21,661 nucleotides of DNA from Solirubrobacterales bacterium. GTDB taxonomy: Bacteria; Actinomycetota; Thermoleophilia; Solirubrobacterales; Solirubrobacteraceae. Under the pieces are notes generated by a model. It ran no database searches, was not told where the DNA came from, and was given only the letters and a program-made list of their open reading frames with translations. The translations under genes and the position numbers were made by a program. Positions 7,431 through 15,781 of the stretch are shown piece after piece (positions within the stretch are counted from its first letter, which is position 1; each line of letters starts with the position of its first letter). The stretch spans positions 1-21,661 of the forward strand of contig JAATFK010000338.1 in NCBI GenBank assembly GCA_015655225.1, written 5' to 3'.

Positions 7431-9433
7431 TCCTCCGCGAGCACGACGATCTTGTCGCCCGGCGCCGGCACGTACGGCGCCGACTTGCTCGGGTTCAACC
7501 GCACGCCGTAGCCGCTCTCGGGATCGTCGGACAGCTCCGCGATCCGCAGCCCGATCGCCGTCTCGCCGCGCTCGCGCGCGGCCACCACGACGGTCGCGAA
7601 GCTCGTCTCGCTCCCGGTCACGACGTACTCGTCCATGTCGCACAGGTAGATCTCCGAGCCCTCCGCGTCGAACAGCACGCGGAAGACCTCGGCGAGGTGC
7701 TCGTTCTCGGAGATCTGCGCCAGCAGCAGGCTCACGACTCTGTCGGACACGATCACGTCGTCGACCTCGGTCACCTGGGCCAGCTCGTTGTTGCGGGCGT
7801 CGAGCATCTCGCTGACGATCGAGACCGGCTCGTCGAGCCGCGAGGCGATGTCGCGCAGGTGCAGGAGCGTCACGAGCGTGCGCGCGTCGGCGCGCTGCGG
7901 GTCGAGGTGCTCGGCGTAACACATGACGATCACGTGGGCGTAGGAGCCGATGTCGAGCGCGTCGAGCGTCGCGCGGTCGGTCGTGTTGCCGTGCCGCACC
8001 TCGACGTGCAGGTTGGCGAGCTCGCCGCAGCCGCGGGCGATCGCCTCCTCCGCCTCCGGCGTGTCGGCGACGACGACCGCCGTCGAGCCGGGCGCGACGT
8101 AGTGGTCGAGCTCGTTGACGACGGTGCTCGTGCGCGAGTTCCAGCCGATGATCAGGACCTGCTGCGCCGGCTCCGGCACGCGCGCGGTGACGGCGATCGC
8201 CGTCGTGTCGACGGTCCCGCTGAACGGCTCGGCGCGGTCGAGCACGGAGTCGTCCTCGGCGACCGCGATCAGCCGGTCGCCTGGCTCCAGCTCGGCGTCG
8301 GCGGGCGGGTTGATCAGGATCTCGCCGTCGGCGCGCTGGAGGCCCATCACGGCGGCGTCCTCGTAGGCCAGCAGGATCTCGCCGTAGCTCTGGCCGACGA
8401 GCGCCGGATCCTCGCGGAAGTAGATCTCCTCGCCGTCGAAGTCGAGCAGCTCGATGTAGACGGCGGCCGCACCGGACTGACGGGAGGCCTGGACGATCAG
8501 CTTCGCGATCGTCTCGCGCTTGTCGATGAACGAGGCCTGGCCGTCGCCGACGAGGTGCGCCGCCTCGAGGTTCGCGGGATCGTGGATCTCGGCGACGATC
8601 CGGTAGCCGTCCTCGCGGCGGCGCGGGCCGCGCGTGAGCGCCAGCACCGTCTTGATCACCTCCGAGTCGGGATCCTCGGACTCCGGCGAGAGGACGATCA
8701 CCGAGCGCGCCGAGCGCGGGTTCGCGATCGCGATGTCGGCGAGGTCGATCGGCGAGCCGGTGCGGCAGATCACGCGCGTCCCCTTGAGGTCGGCGACCTT
8801 CGAGCGGATCGCGTCCTCCATCTCGACCTTGTCGCGGTCGGCGAGGATCACGACCGACGGCTTCGTCTCGCTCTCGTTCGCGATCGCCAGCTCGGAGAGG
8901 ATCGTGAAGACGGCGTCGGACCAGCCGAGCACGAGCGTGTGGTCCTGCTCGACGACGAACGAGCGGCCCTTGCGCAGCTCCATCAGTCTCTCGTCGAGGC
9001 CGGTCGCCAGGACGCCGATCAGCGCGCTGACGATGAACAGGCCGCCGAGCGTTACGAGCAGCATGATCACGAGATAGGGCCAGTGGCCGCCGTCGCCGGC
9101 GATCGTGCCGGCGTCCATCGCGTGCAGCAGCGTGTAGAACGACTGCCCGATGAAGCTGTGTCTGCCGCCGTTCGGGACCAGCTTGAAGGCGGTGATCAGG
9201 ACGACCGCGACGATGATCAGGATCAGCGTCAGCAGCGCCAGCCAGGCGACCAGCGCGATCGGCCCGCGCGCCATCGTCGCGTCGAAGCGGTAGCGCAGCC
9301 GCTGGCGGCGGGTCGCCGCGAGGGGCTCCGGGAGCCGCCGCTCGCTCGCCTTCGGCGGCCGCGGCTGTGCGACGCCGCTGGCGGTGATCTCCTTCTTGGC
9401 GCGCTCGCGCGCGACGCGTCCTGTGCGTGACAT
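7427..9433 (-). CDS. CASTOR/POLLUX-like ion channel with RCK-type domains
   Basis: A 668-residue membrane protein resembling the bacterial relatives of plant CASTOR/POLLUX/SYM8 channels. A basic cytosolic N-terminus precedes TM1 at about 57-82. A pore-loop-like segment follows at 92-115 (SFIGQSFYTLLHAMDAG) and TM2 at about 119-146. Two long cytosolic Rossmann/RCK-like units then begin at HTLVLGWSDAVFTILSELA (from 165) and at QVLIIGWNSRTSTVVNEL. Plant members conduct cations at the nuclear envelope; bacterial homologues are mostly uncharacterised. An AGGGGT Shine-Dalgarno-like stretch precedes the ATG at 9431-9433. It is monocistronic by appearance: a GC hairpin separates it from the gene upstream on the same strand. 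Confidence 0.8.
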   Translation of the reverse strand: MSRTGRVARERAKKEITASGVAQPRPPKASERRLPEPLAATRRQRLRYRFDATMARGPIALVAWLALLTLILIIVAVVLITAFKLVPNGGRHSFIGQSFYTLLHAMDAGTIAGDGGHWPYLVIMLLVTLGGLFIVSALIGVLATGLDERLMELRKGRSFVVEQDHTLVLGWSDAVFTILSELAIANESETKPSVVILADRDKVEMEDAIRSKVADLKGTRVICRTGSPIDLADIAIANPRSARSVIVLSPESEDPDSEVIKTVLALTRGPRRREDGYRIVAEIHDPANLEAAHLVGDGQASFIDKRETIAKLIVQASRQSGAAAVYIELLDFDGEEIYFREDPALVGQSYGEILLAYEDAAVMGLQRADGEILINPPADAELEPGDRLIAVAEDDSVLDRAEPFSGTVDTTAIAVTARVPEPAQQVLIIGWNSRTSTVVNELDHYVAPGSTAVVVADTPEAEEAIARGCGELANLHVEVRHGNTTDRATLDALDIGSYAHVIVMCYAEHLDPQRADARTLVTLLHLRDIASRLDEPVSIVSEMLDARNNELAQVTEVDDVIVSDRVVSLLLAQISENEHLAEVFRVLFDAEGSEIYLCDMDEYVVTGSETSFATVVVAARERGETAIGLRIAELSDDPESGYGVRLNPSKSAPYVPAPGDKIVVLAED

Positions 9434-9485
9434 TGCACCCCTATCGGCGTGTCGGGCCGGGGGCCTTAGCGCGCTCGAGTCGCTG

Positions 9486-9506
9486 GGGCGCCGGCGGCCG
9501 GCGCCC
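9486..9506 (-). terminator. GC-rich hairpin after the GGDEF/HD gene
   Basis: The perfect 9-bp inverted repeat GGGCGCCGG-CGG-CCGGCGCCC lies just past the stop of the minus-strand GGDEF gene and before the channel gene. No U tract follows, so strength as an intrinsic terminator is uncertain, but the placement fits. Confidence 0.5.
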
Positions 9507-9518
9507 AGGTCGATCTGA

Positions 9519-11453
9519 TCAGTAGAACGTCGCGGCGGTCAGCGACCGCGACCCCATGGCGGCGGCCGCGAACGCCTCGACGACCGCGGGATCGTACGCT
9601 GCTCCGGCGTCGCGCCGCAGGCTCGACAGCGCCTGCTCGGGCGTGCGGGGCGCCGCGTCCCGGCCTGAGGTCAGCACGTCGAACGCGTGGCAGACGTGGA
9701 CGATCCGCGCGCCGAGCGGGATCTGCTCGCCGGTCAGGCCGTCGGGCGCGCCGCGGCCGTCCCAGCGCTCGCGGCAGGAGCGCACGAGCCCGGCGACGTC
9801 GCCCAGCTCGGGCGCGGTCGCGATCGTGCGCTCGCCCGCGACGGTCTGTCTCTCCACCTGCGGCTGCGCCTCCTCCTCGGCGCCCGGCGCGAGCGCCAGC
9901 AGGCCGATCTCGTGCAGCTCGGCGGCGTGGCGCAGGTCGCGGCGGTCGGCAGTCCCGAGGCCGAGGACGTGCGCGGTCGCGTCCGCCAGCCGCGCGACCG
10001 CGTTGGCGTGGCGGCGCAGCTCCGGATCGCGCTCGCCCAGCAGCGTCAGCAGGGTGTCGACGACCGGCCGCGCGCGGCCGCCGGCGTCGTGCTTGTCGGC
10101 GTACATGCGCTCGTCGGCGAGGCGCAGCGCGGCGACGCCGTCGGCCGCCTCGTCGGGCAGCCGCACGCTGCCGTAGGCGGCGGTGACGGTGTAGCCGTCG
10201 CCGGCCTGCGTGGCGGCGGCCGCGATCGCGCCGGGGGAGACGTTCGCGCTCGTCGGCACCAGCACGCAGAACTCGTCGCCGCCCATCCGGTAGGTGCGGG
10301 CCCCGGGGCCGCCGGCGAGCCGCAGCGCGTGGCCGATCCGCCGCAGCAGATGGTCGCCGGCGACGTGGCCAAAGCGGTCGTTGTAGCCCTTGAAGCCGTT
10401 GAGGTCGAGGAGGACCAGCGTCTCGCCGGCGTCGCCGAGCCGTTCGAGGTCGCGGGTCAGGGAGCGGGAGTTGCCGAGCCCGGTGACGTTGTCGGTGACC
10501 GCCTCCTGCTGCGTGCGCGCGAGCAGCTGGTAGTTGGCCGTGAGGCTCAGCGCCATCCGCACGAGCAGCGTCGCGACCGCCAACCCGGCGAGCGTGACGG
10601 TCACCGGTGCGGTGCGGTGGACCGTCCCCTCGGCGACCAGCAGCGCGAGCGCGGCCGCCCCGAGGAAGACCGGGATCACGATCTCCGCCCGGCGCGGACG
10701 GCGGCTCGCCGGTCTCCCCTCCGACCAGGCGCCGGCCGCCAGCAGCGCGACGCCGAGCATCCAGCCTGCGTCGTAGACGGTCCCGAACTGGGCGATCGTG
10801 CCGTGCGCCTGCGCGTGGCGGTAGAGGATCTCGGTCACCGCGACGATCGTGCCGGCGGCGCCGAGCAGCACGAAGCGACGGTCGAACGCCCAGCCGCGCA
10901 GCGCCAGCAGCCCGACGGCGGCGGCGACCACGACGATCGCCGCGGACGGGAAGACGGCGCCGGTGACGGTCGCGTCGCCGCTCGCTCCGAGCGCGCTCTC
11001 GACGATCACGGCGGCGCCGGCGGCCGCGACCGTGAGGGCGGAGAGGAGCGCGTCGAGGATGCGCGTGACGCGTATCGGGCGCGGCACCGAGCTGCGGCCG
11101 TAGACGATCATGCCGAGCAGGATGCACGGCCCGGTGCCGAACAGCAGCGCGTTCGAGAAGGTGACCGAGGCGTCGCCGTCCGCGCTCGTGCCGGTGATCG
11201 CGGTCGCGATCGCACCTGCGATCCACAGCGCGATGCCGGCGGTCCACCATACGATCTCGGCGCGGCCCGGGCCGGGCACCAGCAGCCGCAGGACGAGGGT
11301 TCCGCAGGCGGTCGCGACGGCGGCGTCGTAGAGCGCCTCGGCGAGGTCGATCCCGCCGATCCCGGCCGCCGTCCGCAGGAGCGAGCAGCCGCACAGCAGC
11401 AGGCTGCTCAGCAGCAGGACGCGAGCGAGACGGGGTGGGAGCGCGGATGGCAT
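9519..11453 (-). CDS. Membrane GGDEF protein with degenerate HD-GYP domain
   Basis: A 644-residue signalling protein. About eight or nine hydrophobic segments fill residues 10-305. A GGDEF domain runs from about 318 to 465 (TDNVTGLGNSRSLTRDLERL ... RMGGDEFCVLV, motif at 391-395 intact), so it may synthesise c-di-GMP; no RxxD inhibitory site precedes the motif. From about 470 a region follows HD-GYP architecture (HANAVARLA, AELHEIG, RERWDGRGAPDGLTGEQIPL, ARIVHVCHAFDVL). The HD dyad is HE at 514-515 and GYP is GAP at 568-570, so phosphodiesterase activity is doubtful and the domain may act as a sensor. A GGAAGGGG stretch precedes the ATG. It lies 75 bases after the PRC-barrel-like gene on the same strand and may be cotranscribed. 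Confidence 0.8.
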   Translation of the reverse strand: MPSALPPRLARVLLLSSLLLCGCSLLRTAAGIGGIDLAEALYDAAVATACGTLVLRLLVPGPGRAEIVWWTAGIALWIAGAIATAITGTSADGDASVTFSNALLFGTGPCILLGMIVYGRSSVPRPIRVTRILDALLSALTVAAAGAAVIVESALGASGDATVTGAVFPSAAIVVVAAAVGLLALRGWAFDRRFVLLGAAGTIVAVTEILYRHAQAHGTIAQFGTVYDAGWMLGVALLAAGAWSEGRPASRRPRRAEIVIPVFLGAAALALLVAEGTVHRTAPVTVTLAGLAVATLLVRMALSLTANYQLLARTQQEAVTDNVTGLGNSRSLTRDLERLGDAGETLVLLDLNGFKGYNDRFGHVAGDHLLRRIGHALRLAGGPGARTYRMGGDEFCVLVPTSANVSPGAIAAAATQAGDGYTVTAAYGSVRLPDEAADGVAALRLADERMYADKHDAGGRARPVVDTLLTLLGERDPELRRHANAVARLADATAHVLGLGTADRRDLRHAAELHEIGLLALAPGAEEEAQPQVERQTVAGERTIATAPELGDVAGLVRSCRERWDGRGAPDGLTGEQIPLGARIVHVCHAFDVLTSGRDAAPRTPEQALSSLRRDAGAAYDPAVVEAFAAAAMGSRSLTAATFY

Positions 11454-11528
11454 GGGCTCGATACCCCTTCCATCGGCGCTAACGCCGTTCGCCTTGACCG
11501 TGAAGATGATGGAGCGGGTCGAAGCGGG

Positions 11529-11894
11529 CTAGTAGTTGCCGCTGAGCCAGTCCCAGGCGCGCCGCAGGCGCGCGTGGAGCGGGCTGTCCATCACGTCGTC
11601 CGGGTCGGCCTCGAGCACGCCGGGGTTGTCGGTCGGCTCGTGCAGCTGGTCGACTCCGACGTTCAGCAGGACGCCGTGCTCGCGGATCTCGTCGATCTGG
11701 TCGGCGTCGGCGAAGCGGTGGCCGACCGGCGGCTGCGCCATCGCGATGATGACGCCGTCGAAGACGTCGACCTCCTCGTCGTAGAGCACGTGCTCGACGT
11801 CGCCGATCCGCTGGCCGTTGGGCGCGAGGACCGACACGCCTCTGTCGAGCACGAGGTAGGAGATCTGTGCGCCGAGGTCGTCCATCCGTCCCAT
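11529..11894 (-). CDS. PRC-barrel-like small protein
   Basis: A 121-residue soluble protein starting MGRMDDLG; an in-frame ATG three codons later is an alternative start. The N-terminal half reads LVLDRGVSVLAPNGQRIGDV and then EHVLYDEEVDVFDGVII, which has the beta-rich pattern of PRC-barrel domains. These are small adaptor-like domains found in photosynthetic reaction centres, RimM and many actinobacterial stress proteins. The C-terminal part is acidic and ends in LRRAWDWLSGNY. No ribosome binding site is obvious. It is divergent from the sodium:solute symporter gene with 108 bases between starts. Domain call is moderate; function unknown. Confidence 0.65.
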   Translation of the reverse strand: MGRMDDLGAQISYLVLDRGVSVLAPNGQRIGDVEHVLYDEEVDVFDGVIIAMAQPPVGHRFADADQIDEIREHGVLLNVGVDQLHEPTDNPGVLEADPDDVMDSPLHARLRRAWDWLSGNY

Positions 11895-12002
11895 GGTGCT
11901 CGCCCGCGCACGTGCGCAAACCTCGCGTTCAGCGGGCAGGATCTCCCGGCGCGGAGACGAATGCTCCGCACGGGAGAGCAGGTAATCGAGGAGGAGGGCG
12001 CC

Positions 12003-13661
12003 GTGCTGAAGCTGGATGTAAGCGCGTTGGATTACGCGATCGTGGCGGCGTACTTCGTCGTCGTCCTCGGCATCGGGTTCGTCGCCCGCCTGACGATCAA
12101 GTCCGATCTCGACTTCTTCCTCTCGGGCCGCTCGCTGCCGGCGTGGGTGACCGGCCTCGCGTTCGTCGCCGCGAACCTCGGGGCGCTCGAGATCCTCGGC
12201 CAGGCGGCGAACGGCGCCCAGTACGGGATCGCCTCGGTCCACTACTACTGGATCGGCGCCGTCCCCGCGATGGTGTTCCTGGGGATCGTGATGATGCCGT
12301 TCTACTACGGCGCGAAGGTGCGGTCGGTGCCGGAGTACCTGCGTCTGCGCTTCAACGAGGCGACGCACTTCTTCAACTCGATGACGTTCGCGGTCGCGAC
12401 CGTGCTGATCTCGGGCGTGAACCTCTACGCGCTCGCGCTGATCCTGCACCTGATGCTCGGCTGGTCGACCTCGATCTCGATCCTCGCGGCGGCCGCGATC
12501 GTGCTCGTCTACATCACGCTCGGCGGGCTCACCTCGGCGATCTACAACGAGGTGCTGCAGTTCTTCATCATCATCGCCGGGCTGCTGCCGCTGATGCTCG
12601 TCGCGCTGCACTCGGTCGGCGGGGTCGACGGCCTGAAGGACAAGGTGAAGGCGTCGAGACTCGGCGACGGCGGGCTGCACGCCTGGCAGGGGCTCGGGAT
12701 CCACCACCACACGAACCCGCTCGGCTCGGACTGGATCGGGGTCGTCTTCGGCCTCGGGTTCGTGCTCGGCTTTGGCTACTGGACGACGAACTTCGCCGAG
12801 GTGCAGCGCGCGCTCTCGGCCAACAACCTGTCGGCCGCGCGCCGCACGCCGCTGATCGGCGCCTACCCGAAGATCTTCATCCCCGCCGTCACGATCGTCC
12901 CGGGCCTGATCGCGCTCGTCACGGTGAAGGGGCTCGGCGGCAGCAGCACCGACCTGCAGTACAACACCGCGATCCCGCACCTGATCGCGAACCTGCTGCC
13001 CGAGGGAATGCTGGGGATCGCGATCACGGGCCTGATCGCCGCGTTCATGGCCGGCGTGGCGGCGAACGTGACGGCGTTCAACACGGTCGTCACCTACGAC
13101 CTCGTGCAAGCGTACGTCGCGAGAGACAGAAGCCCCCAGTACTACCTGCGGGTCGGTCGCCTGGTGACGATCGCCGGGATCCTGATCTCGGTGGCGACGG
13201 CGTTCATCGCCAAGGGCTACTCGAACATCATGAACTACATCCAGACGCTGTTCAGCATCTTCAACGCGCCGCTGTTCGCCGTCTTCATCATCGCGATGTT
13301 CTGGCGCCGGGCGACCGCGTGGGGCGGCTTCTTCGCGCTCGTCGCCGGCACCGCCGCGGCGTACGCGGTCAACCGGCTCGCGGCGTACCACACGATCTTC
13401 CACTTCCCGGTCGCCTCGGTCACGTCGAGCTTCTGGCAGGCGATCATGGCGTTCGTCGTCTGCGCCGTCGTGCTCGTCGTGGTCTCGCTCGTGACGACGC
13501 CGAAGACGAACGAGCAGCTGCAGGGCCTCGTCTGGGGGCTGACGAACACCGACGCCGAGGAGCACCCGGACGAGCGCGACAAGCTCTGGTGGCGTTCGCC
13601 GTACCTGCTGGGCGGCGGCGCGATCGTGCTGATCGTGATCCTGAACATCATCTTCATCTGA
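12003..13661 (+). CDS. Sodium:solute symporter family transporter
   Basis: A 552-residue polytopic membrane protein of the SSS/SSF family. The N-terminus LDYAIVAAYFVVVLGIGFVA is followed by the family signature DFFLSGRSLPAWVTG (37-51). Next come the LGALEILGQAANGAQYG unwound-helix region, RSVPEYLRLRF, and YNEVLQFFIIIAGLLPLML in the mid part, then about a dozen further hydrophobic stretches. Such transporters couple Na+ entry to uptake of sugars, amino acids or organic acids; the substrate is not readable here. The start was set at the GTG at 12003 because GAGGAGGAGGG sits at 11988-11998; an ATG at 11961 in the same frame would place that signal inside the gene. It is followed after 19 bases by a small membrane protein gene. 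Confidence 0.88.
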   Translation: MLKLDVSALDYAIVAAYFVVVLGIGFVARLTIKSDLDFFLSGRSLPAWVTGLAFVAANLGALEILGQAANGAQYGIASVHYYWIGAVPAMVFLGIVMMPFYYGAKVRSVPEYLRLRFNEATHFFNSMTFAVATVLISGVNLYALALILHLMLGWSTSISILAAAAIVLVYITLGGLTSAIYNEVLQFFIIIAGLLPLMLVALHSVGGVDGLKDKVKASRLGDGGLHAWQGLGIHHHTNPLGSDWIGVVFGLGFVLGFGYWTTNFAEVQRALSANNLSAARRTPLIGAYPKIFIPAVTIVPGLIALVTVKGLGGSSTDLQYNTAIPHLIANLLPEGMLGIAITGLIAAFMAGVAANVTAFNTVVTYDLVQAYVARDRSPQYYLRVGRLVTIAGILISVATAFIAKGYSNIMNYIQTLFSIFNAPLFAVFIIAMFWRRATAWGGFFALVAGTAAAYAVNRLAAYHTIFHFPVASVTSSFWQAIMAFVVCAVVLVVVSLVTTPKTNEQLQGLVWGLTNTDAEEHPDERDKLWWRSPYLLGGGAIVLIVILNIIFI

Positions 13662-13680
13662 GCCGGGAAGGAACCACTCC

Positions 13681-13947
13681 ATGTCCTCCAGCGACGCACC
13701 CCCGATCGACCGTGAGGCCCAGCGCCGGGCCGCGAACCGCTTCGACATCCGCCGCCTGATCGGCGGCCTGCTGACGCTCTACGGGATCGTGCTGATCATC
13801 ACCGGCATCGTCGGCGACCACCACGTCAAGACGAAGGCGGCGGGGATCAACATCGACCTGTGGGGCGGGATCGGAATGCTGATCGTGGGCCTGCTGATGC
13901 TCTTCTGGGCGTTCTCGCGGCCGACCGAGGTGCCGGAGCACGACTGA
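13681..13947 (+). CDS. Small two-helix membrane protein, symporter partner candidate
   Basis: An 88-residue protein with a charged N-terminus (REAQRRAANRFDIRR), two predicted transmembrane helices (about 26-46 and 61-80) and a short acidic tail (PTEVPEHD). GGGAAGGA precedes the ATG. It lies immediately after the symporter gene and is probably in its operon. Other SSS transporters also travel with small membrane proteins (YhdT with PanF, YjcH/DUF485 with ActP), so a partner or stability role is plausible. The sequence is not recognisably either of those families. Confidence 0.7.
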   Translation: MSSSDAPPIDREAQRRAANRFDIRRLIGGLLTLYGIVLIITGIVGDHHVKTKAAGINIDLWGGIGMLIVGLLMLFWAFSRPTEVPEHD

Positions 13948-14020
13948 GGCGACGGGCGCGGCGGGACGGCGCGGGGGCGCGGCGGGGAAGGATCCGGGCG
14001 CGCGCGGCGTCTTGTCGTGC

Positions 14021-14596
14021 ATGACCATTCGCACGCGCATCATCTCCACCGCCGGCGCCGTCGTCGCGCTGGCCGCCGTCCCCGTCGTCGCCCACGCGAC
14101 CTCGGCCTCCGCGGCGAAGGCCGCGGCCAAGCCGACCGTGAGAGCCGCCGCCAACGCGGCGCAGCACAGAACGATCGTCGTGAACGGGAGCGGGCGGACG
14201 CTCTACCGCCTCGCGCCCGAGACCACCAAGCACCTGCTCTGCACGAGTGCGGCCTGCCTCGGCGCCTGGCCGCCGCTGACGATCCCCGCGCACCACACGC
14301 CGGTGAAGGGCGCCGGCATCCGTGGCAAGCTCGGCGTCCTCAAGCGCGGCGGCAAGCTGCAGGTGACGCTGAACGGCCAGCCGCTCTACACGTTCGTGGG
14401 TGACAGACGGGCGGGCCAGGCGAACGGCGAGGGGCTCGCAAGCTTCGGCGGCACGTGGCACACGCTGGCCGCGAAGGGTGGGACGACGAGCAGCGGCTCC
14501 GGCGCGGGCGCGTCGAGCCCCGCGCCCGCGAGCCCCGCCCCGGCGCCGATGAGCCCCGCTCCCACCACCCCGGCCCCCGCCGGCGACGGCTGGTGA
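14021..14596 (+). CDS. Secreted PF03640-type repeat protein
   Basis: A 191-residue exported protein. A signal peptide covers about residues 1-26 (hydrophobic AGAVVALAAVPVVA, cleavage near AHA). Two copies of the 'secreted repeat of unknown function' unit follow: VVNGSGRTLYRL...CTSAACLGAWPPL and VTLNGQPLYTFVGDRRAGQA...FGGTWHTLA, with two cysteines at 74 and 79. From about 150 the tail is a Ser/Pro/Ala-rich low-complexity stretch, like a cell-wall linker without an anchor motif. The start is the ATG at 14021; a TTG three codons earlier is possible. The family's role is not established. It is convergent with the LLM gene, with a strong hairpin between them. Confidence 0.75.
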   Translation: MTIRTRIISTAGAVVALAAVPVVAHATSASAAKAAAKPTVRAAANAAQHRTIVVNGSGRTLYRLAPETTKHLLCTSAACLGAWPPLTIPAHHTPVKGAGIRGKLGVLKRGGKLQVTLNGQPLYTFVGDRRAGQANGEGLASFGGTWHTLAAKGGTTSSGSGAGASSPAPASPAPAPMSPAPTTPAPAGDGW

Positions 14597-14603
14597 GCGG
14601 CGG

Positions 14604-14649
14604 GCGGTCCGGCCGGGCGCGCAGGGTGCCCGCGCGCCCGGCCGACCGC
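14604..14649. terminator. Bidirectional GC-rich terminator hairpin
   Basis: The arm at 14604-14622 pairs with 14632-14649 over 18 bp with one bulged base, around a 9-base loop. It sits exactly in the 57-base gap between two convergent stops. There is no T tract, but position and length support a terminator serving both genes. Confidence 0.65.
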
Positions 14650-14653
14650 CGTC

Positions 14654-15694
14654 CTAGCCCAGCACCAGCTCGGCGGCCGCGCGCACGGTCGCGGCGTCGC
14701 CGCTGATCAGGAGCGTCGTCACGATCGACTCGCGCCACGCCTCGAGGTCGTGGCGGATCTTCTCTCTCGGGCCGATCAGCGAGAGCGCCTCGATCAGCTC
14801 GCGCGGGATCGCGGCGCCGGCCTCGGCCTTCTTGCCGTCGAGGTACAGCTCCTGGACCTCGTCGACCATCGCCTCGTAGCCCATCCGGATCGCGACGTTG
14901 GCGTGGAAGTTTCTCCCTCTCGCGCCCATCCCGCCGAAGTAGAGGGCGTAGAACGGGCGCAGCATGTCGGCTGCCGCGTCGAGGTCGTCGGTCACGATCA
15001 GCGGCACCGTCGCGCAGATCTCGAAGTCGTCGTAGCCGTGCCGCGCGCCCTCGCGCGCGAAGCCCTCGTCGAGCGACTCGCGGTACATCTCCTCGTGCGA
15101 CGGTGCGAACAGCATCGCGAACCAGCCGTCGCACAGCTCGGCCGCGAGCGCGATGTTTCTCGGTCCCTCGGCCCCGAGATAGATCGGGATCTCCTCCCGC
15201 AGCGGGTGGATCGACGGTCTCAGCGCCTTGCCGAGCCCCGTCCCGCCCGGCAGCGGCAGCGGGTAGTACGGCCCGTCGCTCGTGACCGGCGCCTTCCGCG
15301 CCCAGACGTCGCGCAGGATCCCGATGTACTCGCGCGTGCGCGCGAGCGGCTTCTCGAACGGCATCCCGTACCAGCCCTCCACGACCTGCGGCCCGGAGAC
15401 CCCGAGCCCGAGGATGAAGCGGCCGCCGGAGAGGTGGTCGAGCGTCATCGCGGCCATCGCGGTCGCCGTCGGCTGGCGGGCGGAGAGCTGCGTGATGCCG
15501 GTCCCGAGCTTCAGTCGCTCGGTCCGCGCGCCCCACCAGGCGAGCGGCGTGAGGCCGTCGGAGCCGTACGCCTCGGCGGTCCAGATCGAGTCGAGCCCGA
15601 GCCGCTCGGCCTCCGCGATCGACTCCTCGACGCCCGGCGGCGGACCCGCCGACCAGTAGCCGGTGTTCAGGCCGAGCTTCAGCTCACCCGCCAT
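14654..15694 (-). CDS. LLM-class (F420-dependent) oxidoreductase
   Basis: A 346-residue luciferase-like monooxygenase-fold protein. Typical blocks are LGLNTGYWSAGP at the N-terminus, EAERLGLDSIWTAEAYGSD, LKLGTGITQLSARQP (61-75), LDHLSGGRFILGLGVSGPQV (85-104) and IPIYLGAEGPRNIALAAELC mid-protein. This layout is that of the actinobacterial F420-dependent LLM oxidoreductases, which move hydride between F420 and small organic substrates. FMN use cannot be excluded. A GAGGAGG ribosome binding site lies five bases before the ATG. It is divergent from the YbaK-type gene with 87 bases between the starts. Confidence 0.85.
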   Translation of the reverse strand: MAGELKLGLNTGYWSAGPPPGVEESIAEAERLGLDSIWTAEAYGSDGLTPLAWWGARTERLKLGTGITQLSARQPTATAMAAMTLDHLSGGRFILGLGVSGPQVVEGWYGMPFEKPLARTREYIGILRDVWARKAPVTSDGPYYPLPLPGGTGLGKALRPSIHPLREEIPIYLGAEGPRNIALAAELCDGWFAMLFAPSHEEMYRESLDEGFAREGARHGYDDFEICATVPLIVTDDLDAAADMLRPFYALYFGGMGARGRNFHANVAIRMGYEAMVDEVQELYLDGKKAEAGAAIPRELIEALSLIGPREKIRHDLEAWRESIVTTLLISGDAATVRAAAELVLG

Positions 15695-15781
15695 CGTTCC
15701 TCCTCGCTCCGACCGCCATCATGGGCTCGCGAGCCTAACGACCGCGCGCACAGGTCGCGCCGGGTTACGCTGAGCGGCGAG

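Noticed and set aside
4525..7922. Two long minus-strand frames over the acyl-CoA synthetase and flavoprotein genes
   Set aside because: Antisense shadows: repetitive Val-Glu-Asp-Arg-Gly composition, no start signals, and strong motifs on the opposite strand.
7169..12002. Long plus-strand frames across the channel and GGDEF genes
   Set aside because: Shadows of the minus-strand genes; the only real part of the second frame is the symporter from 12003 onward.
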